DNA of 64,000 bases from Otatea glauca (Eukaryota; Streptophyta; Magnoliopsida; Poales; Poaceae). The notes beneath the pieces were generated by a model, which had not been told where the DNA came from, ran no database searches, and saw only the letters and a program-made list of their open reading frames with translations. The DNA is taken from positions 78,360,382 to 78,424,381 of the forward strand of contig CM070713.1 in assembly GCA_036346275.1 (NCBI GenBank), in the 5' to 3' direction. The translations under genes were made by a program, and so were the position numbers. This document shows, piece by piece, positions 1-11,839 of the stretch (the stretch's first letter is position 1; every line of letters starts with the position of its first letter).

Positions 1-505
1 GTATACTGGAGGTAGGAGTACGTACACTCAGGAGTATGGAATCATTTTCATATATATATATATTACGATTAGGTCCTTTTTTGAAAAAAAATTACGTTCA
101 AGTCCTTTTTAAAAAAATTACGATTAGATCCTTTTTGGGAAAAAAGTTACTATTAGGTCCTTTTTCCAAAAAAAGAAAATATATTACGTCTAGGTCCTTT
201 TATGCGTTTTTAAGCATTGCGCTCGGGTCCTTTTACGAAAAATTAGAATTACGATTAGGTCGTTTTCGGAAAAAAAAACGTTCGGATCCTTTTTTGGGAA
301 AAAAATATACATTGCATTTAGGTACTTTTTTCACTTTTCTAGCATTACGTTTAAGCCCTTTTGCGAAAAACACAAAATTCTTTTTAGGTCCTTTTCGCGT
401 GTTTTCTTGATTTACTCTTGTAGGGAGCGGCAATCGCGCGTTTTCTCGATTTGTTCGCGTGTGGAGCGGCGCCCGCGGCGTGGCACGCCGCGTATAAGTA
501 CCTAG
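1..505 (+). mobile_element. Short non-autonomous Helitron, 3' end intact
   Basis: The 3' end is diagnostic: a 9-bp perfect stem (CGCGGCGTG at 474-482 with CACGCCGCG at 484-492), a 9-nt spacer, then CTAG at 502-505 followed by a host T. This is the Helitron 3' signature. The body (about 60-400) is a degenerate array of roughly 40-bp A/T-rich units each carrying a version of TTACGNTTAGGTCCTTTT. The two elements at 12780-13783 belong to the same family in the opposite orientation. The 5' end is not clearly recognisable inside the window. The open frame across this array is low-complexity and is not a gene. Confidence 0.75.
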
Positions 506-1152
506 TTACCACTACACTACCACAGATTTAACCATGGGAATTCCGTTTGCTAAACAAATGCATAAAACAATCACCAAACAAAGGGGAGTTTTTTTTTGTC
601 TTCCAAACAAAAGAATGCAATGGCAAAATTCTCAGAATAGTCAACACAACACAACCATGGTTTTTTGAGAGCCGTAATACAACTATCTAATCAACTAGTA
701 TAGTACCCTGTCTTCCGGTTTTCTTTTCTCAGCATGTAATATATGGTCTTTTCCTTTTCTAGAACGTTTGTTTCCTTTTCCTTAATTCCAGGATATTTGT
801 TTCCTTTTCCTTGAGATGATGCTGGAGGTGGGGAGAGATCTGTTGTGGGCCACAGGGATGAGTTAGACACATTAAACAATGGCCATCGGATGTGGGTGAG
901 TAAAGCTGAGGAAAGATCTGAGAGGTTAATTTTGATGGAGGCAAGTTTCTGGAGACGTTTCTTGGGTGCATTAAGGTTAGGCCATCTCTAGTGGGGTGCA
1001 TTATTTGGGGTGGACGTAGAAAAGAATTTTTAGGTGCATTATAAATCTATATAATCAATAAGCACTCAACTCAGTATTGACAACGACACAGTATGGGGAG
1101 TACTCCATAATAGAATAGAATAATCCACACAAAACACTAAAAAGAATATTAC
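506..1152. other. Intergenic, no gene recognised
   Basis: A/T-rich sequence between the Helitron end and the ABC-ATPase relic. A phrase close to GGCCATCTCTAGTGGGGTGCA at about 979-1000, with related words nearby, looks like part of a small MITE, but no matched ends or target duplication could be set. The missing 3' exons of the ABC pseudogene were searched for here and not found. Confidence 0.5.
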
Positions 1153-2137
1153 CTTGTATGGATGAAGAAGACCCATGCAAATTTGTACCCTACAAGTACT
1201 GTCACCAGCATGAATTGCTAAAAGCTTTTCACTAATAGTAAGGCTGATTTTAATGCCTATATTTTACCTGAATTCATTTAATTATACTTAATAAAGCTAA
1301 ACCACAAATGTGGAAGCAGCATCTATTTAAATAAAAAGTCATGCCAACAGAAAATTAACTACAAGAAATGCTTGAAACATCCAGGGGTTTCAATTAAATT
1401 GTCACAAAGCAGTATGTGGACACATTATTGCTTTATTCAATAAGAATCTAATAATGGGATATGATGAGCATTATTGTGTGAAGAATACCTCCAAAAATCA
1501 TGTGCTCAGCAGAGAAGTCGCCTTGCAGTGGAACATCACCCTGAGAAAGTTACTTGCATGTAAGATACAGCGAAATTGCTCTGACAAACCAAGCATAGCG
1601 CCAGAAAGAACTACCAATTTGCAGACTTACAGTTGTTGTGCATTACTATTAATATCAAGCTCCGCATATACCAACTCTTAACTAATGAAGTAGGGAAACA
1701 TGAATCTTCTAACAATTTTTTGAATGGCAAAAAATAACTTTAGCTACAATGTTGAGTCAAACACCTATACTATCCATAGGTATTGAAATAACATGAACAA
1801 AAGTCACTATAGTTGTTCAACTGGCATAAGTGAGAATAGGAAATAGCTCCCATGGAATTTTGTGGCGAAAGCTCATTTGCAAGGAAGAAATGGGCACTTA
1901 TGCAAGCTTTGATAATGAAGCAATCAAAGCCAAGCAAGAACTGAATTTCTAATTCTTATAGCAAGTAAACACAGAGGGAGCTTACAGCTGAACCAATAGT
2001 CCGACTCCAAGAAGTAGGAAAGGTCGCCATTGCACACAAGCTGTGTGTCGTGAAAAGTAGAACCATTGAGAATACGGACAACATCCCTTCCTCCAAACAT
2101 ATGTTTTCCCGCAAGAATTTTCAAGAGAGTGGTCTTG
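1153..2137 (-). pseudogene. ABCI20/21-type ABC ATPase pseudogene (partial)
   Basis: Three exon remnants on the minus strand encode pieces of a soluble plant ABC ATPase of the ABCI20/ABCI21 type. Exon A (2137-1986) begins in Walker A (GKTTLLKILAGKHM) and continues to a SWSRTIGSA segment. Exon B (1540-1489) reads GDVPLQGDFSAEHMIFG, phase 0 with exon A. Exon C (about 1222-1153) ends RVQICMGLLHPYK at a GT donor. Exon A has a small deletion and frameshift between the DLSY and SWSRT segments. Exon C has lost the SDGQRRR-like signature residues. Walker B and later exons are absent, and the exon start is severed by the CACTA element at 2138. The acceptor and first bases of exon A survive on the other side at 4542-4549. 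It is a dead gene; the family assignment comes from memory of conserved blocks. Confidence 0.75.
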
Positions 2138-2439
2138 CATTACTACAGAAAGTCTTATATTAGACGATTGGGTAAAACCATCTACGATAAAGAACATCAC
2201 TGACGGTTCTATAGTGAAACCATTAGTGAGATAATCACAGACGATTCTCTTCATGAACCGTCAGTCATATCACAGACGGGTTTAGTTAAAAACCGTATAT
2301 GATTATACCACACACGATTTTAAATGCAAACCGTCTGTAATAATTTAATATCACAGACGGTTTTAAATAGGAATCGTCTGTGATATGACCTCAGACCCCT
2401 ATATAACCATACCGATAGAGGTTCGTAGCGAGATCAACC

Positions 2440-2850
2440 CATGCATTTCGTCTCCCGCAAACCCTAGCCCCCCAGCAACCCACCTCCCCGGCGATCTCCT
2501 CCTCGATCGGCTACCTCCACGAGCACCTTCTTCTCCGCATCGACTACCTCGTCCGCGAGCACCTCCTCCACGGCATCTGTGAGGGCGACGACGGCCACCT
2601 CCTCCTCGGCACGCGCACGAACTCCTCTGTCGGTAACCTGCTCCTCCCCGTCGGCTACCTCCTCCTCCCTGTCGGTACCTTTATCTGTTGGGAATTGGAT
2701 GCTCAAAGGAAGCAAGAAAACAGAGGTAGAAATTGTCCTCCCAAGAAACACCAATGCCTTAGTGTAAATATAGCTGTTGTATTTATTAGAACTGCATATT
2801 TCCATAGTCCTCTGCAAATTATGAATGGTTTCAAATGGAACTAGTGTAAA
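2440..2850 (+). other. GC-rich gene-like segment carried by CACTA-1
   Basis: A sharp change to GC-rich codon-like sequence, starting with the AAACCCTAGCC motif frequent in grass 5' UTRs. One frame stays open for about 130 codons (about 2455-2852) with a repeated YLLLPVG/YLHEHLLL flavour. It resembles no family I recognise. A captured 5' gene fragment is the simplest reading, but simple CTC-rich sequence could give the same picture. Confidence 0.35.
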
Positions 2851-3523
2851 CATCTTTCGGTTTCATGTTGAGAAGAATGCAAAATGTTAACCCAATAATA
2901 AATTATTATAAATGTAGTCTATAAGGATTTGCAGAAATCATTTTGGGGATTAGTTGGTTGGGCTTGTCAAGTAGCCGGTGGAGATATTTTTGTTCTCTTG
3001 GTTATTTTACATTTCATTTGAAGAATCATATACAAATGTTAAGGGAAAGTATCTATTGCAAAACCATCTCTAGGTGCTAATATGTTATCTCATAATGTGT
3101 CATGGGATGATATTTGGATGGATCAGATTTAGATCATCACATGCATCAGGATGATTTTTTGTTGCTACTTTATTTAAAAACATAATTTTATTCTTCCTTC
3201 TTTTTATTCTTTGGGTGACAATATAAAGCAAGAAATTAAAAAAGAGACTTCAGAGATGGACACAACTCAAGAAGATGAACAAAAGTGGCACAGCCTCTAA
3301 GAGATTTGAAGTAATCTTGGTCTAGTTTTTATTTTCAACTATATCAGGTTGTCGTGTTTAATTAATTGACATCACGATGTTCTATTGCTTCTCGAATGTA
3401 ATGATACTTGATTGCAATATGCTTGGTTATATCATGACTGACTGGATTTTCACTGATTGCAATTTTTGATTTGCTATCACAATCATTTATATCTTTTTAC
3501 CTAATCCAATTCTCCAGCACGCT

Positions 3524-4296
3524 ACCGTCTATGATCCTCTTTTTTCCCTACACCCCCAGTAGACCTTCCATCATTAGTATTTGTTGTTCGAAATTTTCTT
3601 CTACTTAGATATTTCTGCAATGATATTTATAAGGCAACCAGTTATAGATTTAGTAATTGAATAACTAAACATCCTAGATGCATCGAGGCAACAACTTGTC
3701 TGATCAGGATCGTCTTAAAAATATGAAGTTTTATAGCACTTTTATCTTCTTTCTTATTATAATATGGCTGGATTCTAAGGTAAAATCTATTTCATTCCAC
3801 AGTTCATCCTGAAAGGTGTCATGCGCTGATTTATCGTTATCACTTTATCCTCGTCCCCAAATGAGAATACCATAGGCAGCCATGCTTCTTGAATTATAGA
3901 GTTAATGACCTAATAAACTCTATAATTCAAGAAGCAAACTCCCTATGGTATTCTCGTTCGGGGATGAGGATGAAGTGGAAGCGATAAATCAGAGTATGAC
4001 AGCATTCATGACGAACTGTGGAATGAAATGGATTTTACCTTAGAATCCATCAATATTGTAATAAGAAAGAGATAAAATTACTACAAAACTTCATATTTTA
4101 AGACGATCCTGATCAGACAAGCTGTTACCTCGATGCATATAGGATATTTAGTTATTCAATTACTAAATCTATAACTGGTTGTGCCTTATAAATGTCGTTG
4201 AAAAAAATATCTAAGCAGAAGAAAATTTCGAACAACAGATACTAATGATGGAAGTTCTGCTGGGGTGTGGGGGAAAAAAAGAAGATCACAGACGGT
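3524..4296. repeat. 773-bp near-perfect inverted repeat (hairpin) in CACTA-1
   Basis: The left arm 3524-3903 and right arm 3916-4296 are reverse complements over about 380 bp with scattered mismatches, joined by a 12-nt loop. The loop-proximal stem is CTTCTTGAATTATAGAGTT pairing with its complement at 3916-3934. The outermost bases include the CACTA subterminal motif ACCGTCT. Transcription through it would give a long double-stranded RNA. Confidence 0.9.
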
Positions 4297-4541
4297 TATA
4301 TTTGGAAACCGTCTGTTATGTTATACCATCACAGACGGTTCTATTATAAAACCGTCTGTGATATTATAGTATCACAGACGGTTTCTAATCAGAATCGTCT
4401 GTGATGTTGATATCACAGATGGTTTGAAAACCGTATGTGATATGTTGTTATATCACTGACACATGGTCACAGACGGTTCAAAAAACCGTCTGTAATGATG
4501 GTTCTAAACCGTCTGTGATGGTATAATATGTAGTAGTGTTG

Positions 4542-7506
4542 CCTGCAACTTGGCATATATTGGTGAATAAATTTGTGTACAAAACATTGCTAGTTTTTAG
4601 ATGAGAACATAACATATCTAACCCACAATGCTCTGCACAACTGTGCACACGGATTAATCAAAATGGATAAAGAATTTCTTTCTGTTAGGTCGCACCCTTT
4701 TTGGCATTTGGCAAAACAATGTATTGGTACCATGCAGTTATGATCTCCAGAGATGGTAATGGACCTCCAATAAAAATTTAGATTTTGCAACACAAAATGG
4801 CATGAGAGTGCAAATTACCAAAACTGATGTTGACAAAAGAAAGGCACCTTCAATCTCTACGAGAAAGAAAGGCAGTAGATGTCCAAAACTTGATGGAATG
4901 CACATGATCAATATCACAGGGGGAGAAGGCATGTAAACGGTTTTGCGCGAGTGATTCAGCCACAAACTCTCGGTATTGTCTAAGCAGTGAGTGCATGCTT
5001 TGATTCCTTTTGTACTCTGGCCTGATAGGTTACTAAGGGCAGGGTAATCATTTATGGTGCAAAACAAAAGGCAGTGCAAAGTGAAGTTCTCTCATTTGTA
5101 CGCATCCCATACCTGTACCCCGAGAACCCATAGTGTTTTCAGATCTTCCACCAATGGTGCTAGGTACACATCAATATCGTTCTCAGGTTGTTTCGGTCCT
5201 TAGATAAGTAGAGACAACAAAATGTACTTCCACTTCATAGACAACCAAGGAGGAAGGTTGTATATACAGAGATTCACGGGCCAAGTGCTATGTCGGTTGC
5301 TCATGTTACCGAAAGGATTCATTCCATCTGTACTCAATCCAAACCTTATATTCCTCGAATCCTCACCGAATTCTTGAAACTTCCTATCGATGTTTCTCCA
5401 CTAGATGGAATCAGCAGGGTGCCTTAGCATTCCATCGTTCTTACGCTCCTCCGAGTGCCAACGCAATAGTTTTGCCTCATTTGGGTTCGCAAACAAACGC
5501 TTCAAATGAGGAATTACAGACAGATACCATGCCACCTTAACAGGAGGTCCTTTCATCACCTGAATGTCCTCGCTGTCATCATCTGAATGACTCTTACGCT
5601 TGTACCGGGATGCGTTGCACACAAGACATGTGCAAGTTTGCATACTCTTGGCGGTACAGGATACAGTCATTCAGACATGCATATATTCTTTCTACTTCTA
5701 TTCCTAAGGGACAAAGAACCTTTTTAGCTTTGTAGGTGGTTGTTGGCAACTCGTTTCCTTCGAGAAGCATGTCCGCCAATAGACGTAACAGCGCTGTGAA
5801 ACTCTTGTCGGACCAACCGTTGCTTGCTTTCAATTTCAGCAGTTCAAGCACGGATGACAACCTTGTGTATTTCAACTTGCAGCCTGGGAACAAAGGTTTC
5901 TCCGAGTCCTTCATCAAGCCCCGGAATTTACCATATTCTCTATCATCATGGTTCCCTTCTACATCACGCAGCATCTGATTCAGATTATCTTCCTGCAACC
6001 TATGCTCATCGGAATCACAATCGATATGATCATCCGACATATCATTGACTTCGTCAACCATGTTAATACTACATGCTTCCTGTATTTCCTGCTCTTCACC
6101 GTGACTGGTCCAACATGTATACCTCCTTTTGAAACCCCTCATAATAAAGTGTGCTTCGATGTATGTAAAGTTTCGAAACATCTTCAGATTCTCACAATCA
6201 ATGCACGGACAAGACATAAACTGCACTCCCTTATTAAACATATCCTCTTCTGCAGCTCTTTTAAAAGCGGAGACGCCATTAATGTACTCAGCACTCACAC
6301 GGTTCTTAGTGTACATCCAGCTTCTGTCCATCTACGCCAAGCATATAGCATTTAGTGTTAAATATTAAAGTACACTAGGTGTCTGTATGCACACATTGCT
6401 AAATTATAACCAATTACTACCTTCGAACAAAACAAACAAATGGATCTACAAACTAGATATCTAAACACAATCTTTAAATTAATTCTCTCTTCACCAAACT
6501 AGCTACATAAATCTTATATATAATAATGCAGTTAGATTTAACTAATTACTAACCTTTGATCACAAAGAACTTGCACATGCATGGACCTACAAGCTATATC
6601 TAAACAATCTTTAAATTCTCTCCTTACCCAGCTAGATCTTGAATATAATGTAATTACCCATTACTAAATTAACCTTAGATCAACAAGATCACACATGGAT
6701 CTACAAGCTAGCTAGATCTAAACAATCTTCAAATTTCTCTTCTAAGTAATATCTTGAATATAAAGCAATTAATTAGAATCTAAGAAATTATATATTAATT
6801 AACCTGCTTAAATATAGAAAAGAACAGTATATGGATCTACATGCTACATCTATATACAATCTCTCTTCAAATTCTGTCCTTACCAAGCTAGATCATGAAT
6901 ATAATGCAATTAAAACCCATTACTACCCTTATATAGAAAGAACACATGAATCTATAAGCTAAATCTAAAAAATCATCAAATTCTCTTCTTACCAAGCTAG
7001 ATCTTCGAACATACTGCAATTAGACACCATTACTAATCTTAGATCACCAAAATCAAATGGATCCTCAATCACCCTTCAAAATCAACGGTCTTCTTTTACC
7101 AAATCGCCTCACAACCGCACAGCCGCAGCCAAATGAAAATAGATCCCAAAACCCTAACATGCACCAAGTGGCTCGGGCCTCTTATTATATATCGCTGAGA
7201 GATATCACATACGGTTTTATAAAAAAACCCGTCAATGATAAACATAGTATCCCAGACGGTTTTTGATATATGACAGACGATTTTATTATAAAATCGTATG
7301 GGATAATATCTGATATTACAGACGGTTTTTGTTTATAAAACCGTCTGTGACATTGATGTATATCACTAACGGTTTTTGTAGAGTATCGTATGTGATGATG
7401 TCAGTGACGGTTTCAATATAAAATCGTCAATGATGTTAATCGTCACAGACGGTTTTGAGAAACCATTTGTGATGAGGCGTCTAATATAAGCCTTTATGTA
7501 GTAGTG
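4542..7506 (-). mobile_element. Truncated CACTA element (CACTA-2) with decayed transposase
   Basis: The right terminus TGTAGTAGTG ends at 7506 and is preceded by an array of subterminal CACAGACGGTTTT / ACCGTCTGTGA repeats at about 7200-7480. The element's 5' end is at this right end: the TNP2-type transposase relic runs leftward from 6331. No matching left terminus was found, so the element is probably truncated near 4.6-4.75 kb. The first bases (4542 to roughly 4600) are host intron of the ABC pseudogene. The region 6370-7190 is A/T-rich leader or intron sequence with no gene. Confidence 0.75.
4745..6331 (-). pseudogene. CACTA (TNP2-type) transposase pseudogene
   Basis: The reading starts MDRSWMYTKNR...YINGV, the transposase-associated N-terminal domain of plant CACTA transposases, with conserved cysteines (CPCIDC). 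It continues through a CxNDCILYR...CNASRYK segment and a WRNIDRKFQEFGEDSRNIRFG block, then STDGMNPF and a KACTHCL segment. It is broken by a frameshift near 5625 (the zinc-knuckle-like CNASRYK lies in another frame) and by stops at about 5401 (expected Gln, CAG to TAG), about 5203 and about 5096 (expected Arg, CGA to TGA). Resemblance fades after about 4920. It is non-functional. Confidence 0.8.
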
Positions 7507-7576
7507 TATGTTCTTATTATATCCGATTTTCAGTTGCATCCTGCATGGTTGCATATTTGTTGCCAAATAGTTCCTA

Positions 7577-8573
7577 CTAGCCAGGGTCACGCGCTACGCT
7601 GCGTCGTGCGAAATTTGGAAAATTCGGTCGCGTGACGCTGCGACGTGTGAAATTTGGCCCGACAGATATTTCTGAAAAAAAAAGCGTAACTTCAATTTTA
7701 TGTTTTTTTAATAAAAAAAATAGGATGCTAGGAGTCGTCGACGAATTTGTGGTTTTTTTTGGAGTAAACCGTGGAGGATTTAAACTTTATTTATTTTTAG
7801 CATAAAATAGGTCGGTAGGACCGGCTAATTTTGTGGATTGCTATAAACATTCGTGAATCTATGTTTTTTTGAAAGGTCGCTAGAGCCGCGTAATGTGTGG
7901 ATTTTCTTTGAGAAAACCGTGGAGGTCCTAAACGTCATTTAATTTTTTTGCGTAAAAATGGGTCAGCATGACCTGTCTGACCCGTCGGCTAATTTGTAGA
8001 TTGCTATAAACCTTCGGTGAATCTGTATTGTTTTTAGGAGAAAACCGATGACGTATTTTTTGTTTTTTTTTCGGGTACATTTTGAAAAAAACGATTTAAA
8101 CGTCATTTAGTTTTTTTGCATATAAATAGGTCGGTAGGACCCGTCGGCTAATTTATGGACTGCTATAAACCTTCAGCGAATCTGTATTTTTTTTGGAAGA
8201 AAACCGTGTCCATTCTGAAAAAAAAGATTTAAACATTATTTATTTATTTTTCATAAAAATAAGTCAGTAGACCTGTCGGCAAATTTGTGAACTGTTATAA
8301 ACCTTCGTCGAATCTGCGTTTTTTTATGAGAAAACTGCGGACGTATTTTTTTTTCGGGTCCACTTCCGATCTTATAAAAACCTCTGGGAGGACCTGAACG
8401 TAAACCGTAGAGAGACCTAAATGTAATTTCGGTTTTTTTTTTGACTTTTTTTTTTAAAAACTGACTAAGGATCTAATTGTGATTTCTATTTTTCTGAAAG
8501 ACTTTTACATGGAGAGGCTGAGGTGACACCTCTGGATGACCGGCAATCCTCAGCTCTTTAATATATAGTATAC
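7577..8573 (-). mobile_element. Non-autonomous Helitron with internal tandem units
   Basis: On the minus strand the 3' end reads ...GCGTGACCCTGGCTAG followed by host T (CTAG at 7577-7580), preceded by an imperfect GC-rich palindrome. The opposite end carries TATACTATATATTAAAGAGC, resembling grass Helitron 5' ends. The interior holds about four diverged tandem units starting at 7823, 7987, 8146 and 8278 (periods 164, 159 and 132), each containing GGCTAATTTGTGGA-like, GCTATAAACCTTCG-like and AAATAGGTCGGTAGGACC-like words. No coding content is visible. Confidence 0.6.
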
Positions 8574-9911
8574 ATATGGACAAGTTTTTTTCCTTCATGG
8601 AATTTCATCACGTCATTACAAAAGAAGTATATTTCATCACGTCATTAGCATATATACTCCGTACCACCTTTTTGTTGTTGGCATATACACTACATTTCTA
8701 GTTGTCTAACCTCATCTTACAAATGCAGGCTCACCAAATCCATGTATGTTCGGTGATTAGAGAAAATTTTCAAGGTGCATCAGGCATGTGGTAATGGTCT
8801 ACTTACGGAGGGATCGAGTATGTGACGGCAGACCCTATCTCGATTCATGCAGAGCTGAGGGGAGCCACTACTCATCACCAGCATCGATCCATGCATGTAC
8901 AGACCGTGTCATCAGTATTATTTCATACTTATTATCATGTATGTATGTATGAAGAGAAGTATGTACCACTAATTTTGTAAATATATAAGAAGTACATACC
9001 TCTTGTGTGAACTCAGATATGTACTACTTAATTTTATGGCCAGCAAGTAGACTTACGTTCATACTAATTTCTGTTATCCTGGATTCTTCTTGGCACAGAA
9101 GAATACTCTACTTCCATGCAGTTGGCGTTGAAGTATAAACCCCATTTAAGTTGAACATATACTCCCTCCTTCATTAACGAAACATATACAACGGGAAGCA
9201 AGATATAGATATAATCTCTTTTAGTCTTAATAGTGCAATTACATATTCCCTTCTCACCTACTTAGAGCTAAAAAAAAAAGCTAGTTAGGGTTCGAACCAA
9301 AATTTCTTCGATCACAGTAGTTAATTGGTTAAAAATTAAAATGGGTCTATTTTGAGAAAAAAAAAGTTAATGAGGCTCAGCTTGATGGTGGCTCGTTAGC
9401 TCGAATTTGAAATAGCCACTTAAATAGTAAATATAATGATTTTACATTAAACTATGTCAATTACGAAAGAAGCTCGATAATAGCTCGTTAAGCTCGATAG
9501 CCAGCCCGGTATACTTCTATTTGATAAACTGCTAGCTTCCTGTACTCGTTGCGATATACTCTCTTTAATTTCGAACGATATACTAACTGACACACTACAG
9601 GTAAGATACTCCACATATACTTAGTGTTTAATCAAAACACATGGCAATTGATTGCCAAATGCACTAGAGAGCATATACTCCCCTACTTTTCGTGTGTGGC
9701 TCTAAGCCTTTACCATATAGTAGTATGGCTGTGCATGGCATCAAGCAACCTTAGAAACTAAAAAAAGTACGTATACCTAGTACATTCATATATACATACT
9801 CGATGTTTATACGGATACTACCTTCGAAATGTATGTACACGTTTAAGAGCCCATCTACACTTGTGCAGTTAACTATTAAGCTGCACTCTGCATATATGTA
9901 GCTTATCTCTA
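8574..9911. other. Intergenic, nothing recognised
   Basis: A/T-rich sequence with many stops in all frames. No exon-like block, RNA gene, matched terminal repeats or target duplication was seen. Confidence 0.5.
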
Positions 9912-10040
9912 TCTCTACTCTCTTCCCTACTAAAATAAAAGCGGATTTTGTTTGTCGTCACCCACCGCCATAAAAAAAACAACTCATATTAAAAAACCAA
10001 GAAAAATCCCTCACCGCTTGCGCCTTACAACTCCTCTAAC

Positions 10041-10341
10041 TAGGGTTAACAATTCCGAAAGTTCGAATATCGCACGAAATTTGAAAATCAAAAAATCAAG
10101 CCAAAAATCGTAGAGTTTCAAAATCAATTTTTTTAAAAAAATCATAAATCAACGATTTTCGTGAAAAATCAACGGACTAGCTGAACTTTTTTGGCGATTG
10201 ATTTTTAACTAGTTTATGTCGCATAAATTTTTCTGAATTTCTAAATTTTTTAATTTTAAAAAAAATTAAATCGGTTTATCGAACAATTTTAAAAGTAGGA
10301 CCGCGTCGATAAAAGAGCGAAAATCGATTTTTTGAACCCTA
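10041..10341. mobile_element. 301-bp hAT-type MITE nested in the Helitron
   Basis: The ends are TAGGGTTAACAATTCCGAAA and, inverted, TAGGGTTCAAAAAATCGATT. An exact 8-bp target duplication CCTCTAAC flanks it at 10033-10040 and 10342-10349, fitting the hAT superfamily. The interior is A/T-rich with repeated AAAATCGATTTTT-like words and no coding content. Confidence 0.8.
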
Positions 10342-10784
10342 CCTCTAACCCTCCCCACACCCGTGCCGCCCATCGGCCTCCCCGCGCCTGCGCCGCACCT
10401 CCGCCGCCCCCTTGCCCGCGATGCCCGTCCGCCTCCCCCTCACCCGTGCCATCCCTCCCCCTTGACCGTGGTCCAGATCCCGTCGTCGGGGCGGCCACGA
10501 CCGTCCACAGCCTGCCGCTCACCCGTCGGCGACGAGGGAGCGTTGCGCTGCTCGGATCGGATCGGCGGCGGCGAGCCAGCGGTGGAGCGAGGGATGGAGG
10601 CAGCGGATGATCTGAGAGCTACGGCATTGGCGGCGACGGTTGACGGCGGGTTAGACTCAACCACCTCGCCGCCCTCTCCACCTGAGCTCTCCTCGCCCGC
10701 TGCCTCCTCCTCCTCCTCCACACGAAGATCCCACCTTTCTCCTCCTCCTGCTCATCGGCCCATGGCCTCCTCCCGAGACCCTCC

Positions 10785-11032
10785 TTGCGGCTGCCGCCTC
10801 CGCCCGGTGGTGAGCGGTCGTGCTTGTACCACGACGGGCGGCCGCGCGGGCCTCTGTGGTGGAGCAAGAAGCTAATCGAGAAGGAGGCCCTGTTCGCAAT
10901 CCAGGGGCTGAAGCAGTTCAAGGGGGACGAAGAGAAGCTGAGGGAGTTCGTCAAGCAGTACGTCGAGCGGCTGCTCAAGGCCGACAAGCTCGGCGTGCTG
11001 GGGCGCCAGAATTAGGTCGATCTGGCCGTCAA
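10785..11032 (+). pseudogene. Captured exon of a THA8-like PPR protein gene
   Basis: The segment encodes CLYHDGRPRGPLWWSKKLI, EKEALFAIQGLKQFK and RLLKADKLGVL blocks. These match what I recall of short plant organellar PPR proteins of the THA8 / At3g46870 type, near their N-terminus. It ends at a splice-donor-like AAG|GTGAGG at 11032/11033. Where the family has ...LERQEEVDLAVK the copy has lost residues and carries a stop (TAG for GAG) at about 11013. It lies inside the Helitron, so it is a captured, non-functional fragment. The GC-rich 10350-10780 just upstream may be the source gene's 5' part or a third capture. Confidence 0.7.
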
Positions 11033-11839
11033 GGTGAGGAGTCTTCTTGCTGCTCTCTCTCTCTCTCTGTTTGTGTGTTTGTGATTTCTCGCGTGTGGAG
11101 CTAACCACACGCTTACAGTTCATTGATTTTTTTTGCCGATATGTTTGTTTGGCTGCTTGGGGTGGATAAAATTCTATGGTATGGATCTGAGTTAGAGGAG
11201 CATTTTTTACTTGCAAAGTGAAAGTAAGGTGGTGCCGAATGGACAATTTGGTGAAATACTGGATATGTTTGCTGACATGAATGTATTACCTGTTTTCAAG
11301 TGATTAATTTAGATCTTAATGTTTTCTGAACTAGCAGAGATATTGTGCACTGTGATAAAAAAATAAACTAATATCGTGGTAGTAAACTAAGTTTGTAGAC
11401 TCCAGAGAAATGTTTGGTCATTGTTCTTAATTGAATCTCATTGAATGTGCTACTTATAATATGCTGGTTAATCAATTAAACAGAAAAGAAATTGTCACAA
11501 CACTGAAAATGATTGTATACCTGTAGTACTAAATGGATTGTCCTCGTGCTATTTTTGACGGATATGAACTGAATTTCTCCCCTGTTTCAAAAGATGAGCT
11601 GAATTATTTTTGGAAGCAATTCTAATTGGATAAGTGATTGGTGTCTGGCTCCAGGACAGTTTGATATGGTCCTTGCTGATTTGATCTGATCATATTTTCT
11701 CTAAAATTTGTGCTCAAGTTTGATATTTGGAACGTCTGAAAAGCACATTCAGAAATGTGCGTAGAATTCAATTATCTTGATCACATCAGATTGTGCATGA
11801 GACCTTCAACTAATATCGTGTTTTTTTGGTCCACAATAG

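Larger units (their letters stand above)
2138..4538. mobile_element. Non-autonomous CACTA element (CACTA-1), 2.4 kb
   Basis: The termini are CATTACTACAGAAAG at 2138 and, inverted, CACTACTACATATTA at 4538, one mismatch in the first ten bases. A 3-bp target duplication TTG lies at 2135-2137 and 4539-4541, as expected for CACTA (En/Spm). Subterminal copies of CACAGACGGTTTT / ACCGTCTGTGAT occur at about 2160-2385 and 4285-4525. No transposase is present. Inside are a GC-rich gene-like stretch (about 2440-2690) and a 773-bp inverted repeat (3524-4296). The element interrupts the ABC-ATPase pseudogene. Confidence 0.88.

Noticed and set aside
2138..7506. A single CACTA element spanning 2138-7506
   Set aside because: The left end pairs with the terminus at 4538 by an exact TTG duplication, and host ABC-gene sequence flanks both sides of 2138-4538. 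The base triplet after 7506 (TAT) does not match TTG.
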